From a virus, in the IMG/VR virus record IMGVR_UViG_3300044715_000242, positions 1 to 63,156 of that record: a stretch of DNA of 63,156 nucleotides; one strand, 5' to 3'. Under the pieces are notes generated by a model. That model saw only the letters and a program-made list of their open reading frames with translations. It was not told the DNA's origin and did not search any database. Each line of letters starts with the position of its first letter. Position 1 is the stretch's first letter. Position numbers and translations under genes: made by a program. This document shows positions 59,442 to 63,156 of the stretch, one piece after another.

Positions 59442-59837
59442 AACCTGTGTAACTGTAGTAAATTCCATAGCCAAATCGTCGTAGATATCTTCTACAGGCC
59501 TAGCCACAACAGCACGTGTAACATAAGCAGATTGCCCCATTTCAGCATAGTAGGTATCAGTAGGCCAACGACGTCGGTTCCATTCCATAGCATTGATTAA
59601 CAAGCATTCATCGCCTACATCTTTGAGTAATATCTTACGTTGTGCTACGGGTAGATTGGTACTGGCCATTAGTTTAATGCCCACAGGTTCTGTATTGACA
59701 TTGGGTTTGTCTAGGAAGTGTGCGAACAAGTGTACAACGTATGCTTCAACATTGTGTTCTAATGTGATTGATAGTGCAGTTTCAGCTTCTTTAATAAGCT
59801 CATAGGATTCTTTAACGTAAGTTTCCCAGTTGGTCAT
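59418..59837 (-). CDS. Hypothetical protein
   Basis: 139 residues from ATG 59837; an in-frame start at 59966 overlaps the upstream gene and is rejected. WETYVKESYELIKEAETAL is an amphipathic N-terminal helix; ATLPVAQRKILLKDVGDE-like central and C-terminal segments suggest an alpha/beta protein. Not recognised. Just one base from the upstream gene. Its 3' end overlaps the desaturase by 24 bases. Confidence 0.7.
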   Translation of the reverse strand: MTNWETYVKESYELIKEAETALSITLEHNVEAYVVHLFAHFLDKPNVNTEPVGIKLMASTNLPVAQRKILLKDVGDECLLINAMEWNRRRWPTDTYYAEMGQSAYVTRAVVARPVEDIYDDLAMEFTTVTQVLRRCRIS

Positions 59838-59838
59838 A

Positions 59839-60516
59839 TTACCACTTGCGGCATGACCAGTAACGTGCTTTAGTGCGTGGACCCGGGTTTGCACAGTTGT
59901 GACGTGCTCTAAATGATTTACGTCTCGCAGGGTTTGACTTCTTAATACGCATATTAGGATCACCAAAGTTTACTTTTTTGATGTTACCTGTGCTAGGATC
60001 TTTAACATATACTTTAAACTTCTTAACATCACCCTGCATTGGTTTACCTAGGGGAACTTTACGTCCGTGATATTCAGCTTCGTCTAATTGTTCATCTTCG
60101 TTAAACCACATTTCGCCGTAGGCTTCGAAGAACTCATCACCGTGGTATGTTTCTTCTAGTTCTTCGTCTATTTGTGGATCGATGCCTGTAGATTTTTGAC
60201 TAACTACATAGTCTTTAACAGCAACTAACATGCTCTTAACTACTGCTAGTTTTTCCTGTGCCCATTCAGCCATGTTGTCATCTTGGCCTAACACTTGATC
60301 TAATTCTTCAGCAGCACGTTTAATTGTTTCTAAATTACTGTCAACCATGCCGGCTTCGTCATCGTACTCATCAATGGATTCTTCCATCTTAACACAGTTG
60401 TCAACAGTCTTGCCACCTTTCTTCTTAGTGCCCATGCGCTTATAACCATCCCAGCAGGCTTTACCGTCAACACCTTTTTGCTTTTCAGATTCTGATAAAA
60501 ATTCATTTGACTTCAT
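59839..60516 (-). CDS. Virion-type conserved phage protein
   Basis: 225 residues. The N-terminus SESEKQKGVDGKACWDGYKRMG and the C-terminus KSFRARHNCANPGPRTKARYW with two Cys form a recognisable phage module often found next to virion genes. An acidic middle section (residues 45-135) is helical. The Cys/His C-terminus probably binds zinc. Four-base overlap with the peptidase gene. Confidence 0.65.
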   Translation of the reverse strand: MKSNEFLSESEKQKGVDGKACWDGYKRMGTKKKGGKTVDNCVKMEESIDEYDDEAGMVDSNLETIKRAAEELDQVLGQDDNMAEWAQEKLAVVKSMLVAVKDYVVSQKSTGIDPQIDEELEETYHGDEFFEAYGEMWFNEDEQLDEAEYHGRKVPLGKPMQGDVKKFKVYVKDPSTGNIKKVNFGDPNMRIKKSNPARRKSFRARHNCANPGPRTKARYWSCRKW

Positions 60517-61178
60517 TTACTTCTCCCTGATTTCATATTAGCGCACCAGTGTGCCATACGTTGCTTTTCGCCACTGCTATTTTTTGCAACGCTTCTTAAT
60601 TTACTTATGCTTTGACCACAGTCAACACCTGAACGTTTGGCTAGTCCTTTACGGCCTGGCTTCTTACCATCTGCAAAGTTCTCATCAGTTTTCTTACGTC
60701 CGGCACAGTGCGCCTTTTGACTGAATCCTTTTGGGTTACTGCAATTAATACTCTTTTTGTATTTTGCACTCCATGCTTCAGGTAATGCTATTGGATCGGC
60801 CTGCATATAGCTAGGATGTTTTTGATTAAACAACCGCATAATAACACCTGCTTCTGCGTTGGCTTCGTTCTCAATTGGACTGCCTGTTTCGCCGGAAGTG
60901 CTATCAAGTTGATCATCTTGACCCTGCGCATAATGTACCATTTCGTGTGCTAGTGTACGCAAGATATCTACAGGATTGCGATTATCAACAACTACATAAA
61001 TTACTTGCTCATCATTGACATAACGACCAAATGTTGTATCATCTAATGATTTAACTAAACGAATTTTAGGAATGTGATCTAATTTTAAATGTTGAACTGC
61101 GATGGGCAAAAAATCACGCAATGCATCTATCAGCGTTGGCTTAGGTGGCCCTTGTTCAAACATTTCAAATAAGTTCAT
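60513..61178 (-). CDS. Zinc metallopeptidase-like protein with Cys-rich C-terminal module
   Basis: 221 residues. TLAHEMVHYAQG (H78, E79, H82) is the HExxH motif and the downstream SPIENEANAEAG supplies the third ligand Glu. This is the minimal gluzincin-like domain found in many phages. The C-terminal 80 residues are Lys/Cys-rich (CSNPKGFSQKAHCAGRKK, GVDCGQSISKL), related in style to the end of the neighbouring gene. A role in virion processing or cell-wall cleavage is possible. It overlaps both neighbours. Confidence 0.72.
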   Translation of the reverse strand: MNLFEMFEQGPPKPTLIDALRDFLPIAVQHLKLDHIPKIRLVKSLDDTTFGRYVNDEQVIYVVVDNRNPVDILRTLAHEMVHYAQGQDDQLDSTSGETGSPIENEANAEAGVIMRLFNQKHPSYMQADPIALPEAWSAKYKKSINCSNPKGFSQKAHCAGRKKTDENFADGKKPGRKGLAKRSGVDCGQSISKLRSVAKNSSGEKQRMAHWCANMKSGRSK

Positions 61179-63156
61179 TATACTAATCCTGCCAATCGGC
61201 GTAATTGTTTTATAGATTCGTTTGTTGTTGGTAATGCTCTAACTGTTAACGCACCACTTTCTAAGCCCAGGTCTTGTTCTAATTCACGTGCTTTACGATG
61301 AGCATAGACCATATCAGCACCTCGTATGTTTGACACCACACTACCATCAGCTTTAACTACTTCAAAATCTGTAGCAGTGGTCTGTGGCACTGCGGGTTCC
61401 AATGGTAATTCCTGTTGTGCAGGGCCAATTCTGCGATACTCGTGATGGAAATCGTAATCTGATTCGTAATTCTGTTCAAATTCACTGAACTTTCTATTTG
61501 CGTCTGTTTCGTTGTCGGCGTGGAATTGGTGTACTACTACTCCGCTGTCTGGCGCATATATCTCATAATTAGGTACTGGAGTTGCGCCTTGTTCGCTAGC
61601 ATCGCGCTCACTGTCGCTGATACCACGACGACGTAGTTCACGTTTAATAATAACTCTAAAGTAAGCAGTCTGTTGATCATTTAATACTGCGGTTGTGCTG
61701 ACATTACGGAATACGTTGATTAGATCCATGTCACTCTTATCGGCTACATTGTCTAACCACTCACGATGTGCTTGGGGCAAACTATCACGCACTGCGTTTT
61801 CGGCACCACCTGCGTTGGCAGCTAATTCGTTATTACTACTACGGCGGCGTATTTCTTGATTAACAGTATTAATAATAAAGTCTTTCTCGTCAAGAGTTAA
61901 GTTGGTATAGTGAGCATTAACACCCTGGGCCATATTATCAAGTATACGCTGTAGATTACCGTCGGTATGTCTACCAACACCCTGAAGCCACTCTTGCCAG
62001 TTATTGGCTAAACCGTCAAACACTTCTCTGTTAGTGGTATTACCAGCGTTTGCTCTATCTGCCGCAGCCTGCGCATCTGCGAAACTAGTGTACGTGCCTG
62101 CACTTGGCGTTGTTTCAACTGGTGTTGCTCTATAGTATCTAGTATCGACATTATTAACACTACCGTATACATGTAGTGCTTCGTCACTGGTTCTTGCGTT
62201 AACAGTACCAGCAGGTTCACCTAGACCGTTTATAATATTCCAAGTTACTTCTGGACGGCCAGCATCTTGTGTGGTAGCAATGGCTTCTAAATCGTGTAGG
62301 CCCACTGATATCCGTTGCTCTCGCATGAATATATCTGCGGCTTTAAGTTTAGCCTGACGAGGACTATCAGCATCGACGAATACCGGGTCTTGATCTACAT
62401 GTCTACCACGAGCAAAATAAACCTTCCAGCGTGTTTCATTGCCGTCGACTACTCCTTGATCCATTCTACTGCGTAGTTCGTTGTCAATCTGTCTAACTAT
62501 CCAACCATTGGCATCTGCATCTAAATTATCTCTGCCATCTTTTATTCTTTCTCTTACAGAATTTGCTGTATCTACAGTAACCGTAGGTAGTGTATCTGTT
62601 ATCCAATCAATCCAACTAAGTGGTACTGATGCTGGCGGTGTATTTTCTTTGTTAGTATCTACAAACAATTCAGCTTTAAGTTTGCTGATACTTTGTTCAC
62701 GGTTCATGCCCATTTGTTTACCGCCTAGGATGATAGCGGCTGTTTCACTAGCGGCAAATACCATTTGCTTACCACCAGTGCCATCTTTATTCATTACCCA
62801 GTACTGTACTTCTTCGCCTTTCTTCTCTTTACGAGCTGTTTGTGCTTGACGAACATTACTTACTAATTCTGATTTGTTGATCTGTCCTAGAGCATAGCGA
62901 CTGAACAATGCTACTGAGTTATTAGGATCAGTCCACTCGCCTTCTGGGCTGATTAGTTTGTATAATTTCTTAGCGTATTCTTGTTTGTATGCTGACTCGT
63001 CTGTGGCAATACGTAGGCTTTGTGCTAGGCGTAGAGCAGTATTAACAAGTTTAGGTATGTCTTCGTTTAGATAATCACCACCTGGACCACGGAATTCTAC
63101 GTAGTTGCCTTTGGTATTGATACTTGTATACTTTTGTGTAACGCCACTGTGTACTA
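61178..63156 (-). CDS. Large virion-associated protein, possible amidoligase C-terminal part (partial)
   Basis: The frame stays open from 62908 to the window end, so the true start lies beyond 63156; a TTG at 62908 is only an apparent start. The extra N-terminal sequence contains YVEFRGPGGDYL and PKLVNTALRLAQSL, a pattern close to the C-terminal part of phage amidoligase-like proteins, then KLYKLISP. The following ~570 residues are low-complexity to modular, and the protein ends in ESIKQLRRLAGLV, a tail I have seen in T4-like marine phage structural proteins. The amidoligase reading is an inference. Confidence 0.5.
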   Translation of the reverse strand, partial: VHSGVTQKYTSINTKGNYVEFRGPGGDYLNEDIPKLVNTALRLAQSLRIATDESAYKQEYAKKLYKLISPEGEWTDPNNSVALFSRYALGQINKSELVSNVRQAQTARKEKKGEEVQYWVMNKDGTGGKQMVFAASETAAIILGGKQMGMNREQSISKLKAELFVDTNKENTPPASVPLSWIDWITDTLPTVTVDTANSVRERIKDGRDNLDADANGWIVRQIDNELRSRMDQGVVDGNETRWKVYFARGRHVDQDPVFVDADSPRQAKLKAADIFMREQRISVGLHDLEAIATTQDAGRPEVTWNIINGLGEPAGTVNARTSDEALHVYGSVNNVDTRYYRATPVETTPSAGTYTSFADAQAAADRANAGNTTNREVFDGLANNWQEWLQGVGRHTDGNLQRILDNMAQGVNAHYTNLTLDEKDFIINTVNQEIRRRSSNNELAANAGGAENAVRDSLPQAHREWLDNVADKSDMDLINVFRNVSTTAVLNDQQTAYFRVIIKRELRRRGISDSERDASEQGATPVPNYEIYAPDSGVVVHQFHADNETDANRKFSEFEQNYESDYDFHHEYRRIGPAQQELPLEPAVPQTTATDFEVVKADGSVVSNIRGADMVYAHRKARELEQDLGLESGALTVRALPTTNESIKQLRRLAGLV

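Noticed and set aside
1-63156. tRNA genes or CRISPR arrays
   Set aside because: Gaps between genes are short and contain promoters or ribosome sites; no cloverleaf or repeat-spacer pattern was seen. A scan with tRNAscan-SE could still find one.

Overview
The window looks like part of a T4-like (Straboviridae-type) tailed-phage genome. It has a family B DNA polymerase (gp43-like), a gp45-type sliding clamp, a 5'-3' exonuclease of the T4 RNase H/FEN class, thymidylate synthase, dihydrofolate reductase, dCMP deaminase, free-standing HNH homing endonucleases and many small tightly packed genes with 1-4 base overlaps. The base composition is AT-rich. Genes of the kind known from marine myoviruses (fatty acid desaturase, QueD/QueE/FolE, MoxR, a small HD hydrolase) and the Gram-negative-style signal and lipoprotein sequences suggest a host that is an aquatic Gram-negative bacterium. 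The host cannot be named from this sequence. Both ends of the window cut through genes.

Layout. (1) 1-19018, almost all + strand: an accessory island. It holds three glycosyltransferase-like genes, four genes carrying five radical SAM domains of the N-terminal-twitch type (one gene is a tandem fusion), an unknown 361-residue protein, three SGNH hydrolases interleaved with a TobZ/NodU-type carbamoyltransferase, an APS-kinase-like gene, dCMP deaminase and an 872-residue modular glycosyltransferase-like protein. A sulfotransferase-like gene lies on the opposite strand. (2) 18999-22454, minus: DegT/DnrJ aminotransferase, sugar-nucleotide epimerase and a second, weaker sulfotransferase-like gene. 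(3) 22408-31464, minus: ThyA, DHFR, conserved small phage genes, HIT protein, a VWA/metallopeptidase plus MoxR pair, and a small (p)ppGpp-hydrolase-like HD protein. (4) 31535-46027, minus: two B12-binding-type radical SAM enzymes, QueD, QueE and FolE, exonucleases, a ClpP-like lipoprotein, a phosphoribosyltransferase, a short DegT protein and a glycosyltransferase. (5) 46088-47673: two HNH homing endonucleases flanking a possible T-fold gene. (6) 47694-57965, minus: alcohol dehydrogenase, SulP transporter, Gfo/Idh oxidoreductase, DpdA-like transglycosylase, sliding clamp, a coiled-coil methyltransferase-like protein and DNA polymerase. (7) 58027-63156: small conserved genes, a + strand fatty acid desaturase, then virion-type genes including a zinc peptidase and the C-terminal part of a large protein.

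How they may work together. FolE, QueD, QueE and DpdA form most of a 7-deazaguanine DNA-modification pathway; QueC is not seen here. The first 22 kb reads as a surface-glycan or small-molecule decoration island: sugar transfer, sugar amination and epimerisation, O-carbamoylation, esterase/acyltransferase steps, possible sulfation, and radical chemistry of unknown target. APS kinase, sulfotransferase-like proteins and a SulP transporter could be a dispersed sulfation route. Eight radical SAM domains in 63 kb is the most striking property of the window.

Transcription. At least thirteen near-consensus sigma70 promoters (TTGACA-like, 16-18 bp spacer, TATAAT-like) can be read directly. Three of them place the predicted transcription start on the A of the ATG (APS kinase, ThyA, 5'-3' exonuclease), which implies leaderless mRNAs. 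Promoter -35 boxes often overlap or abut the preceding gene's stop codon. T4-late-like octamers (NATAAATA) occur at a few other starts. No tRNA gene, CRISPR array or insertion sequence was recognised. No stretch longer than about 120 bases lacks a gene.
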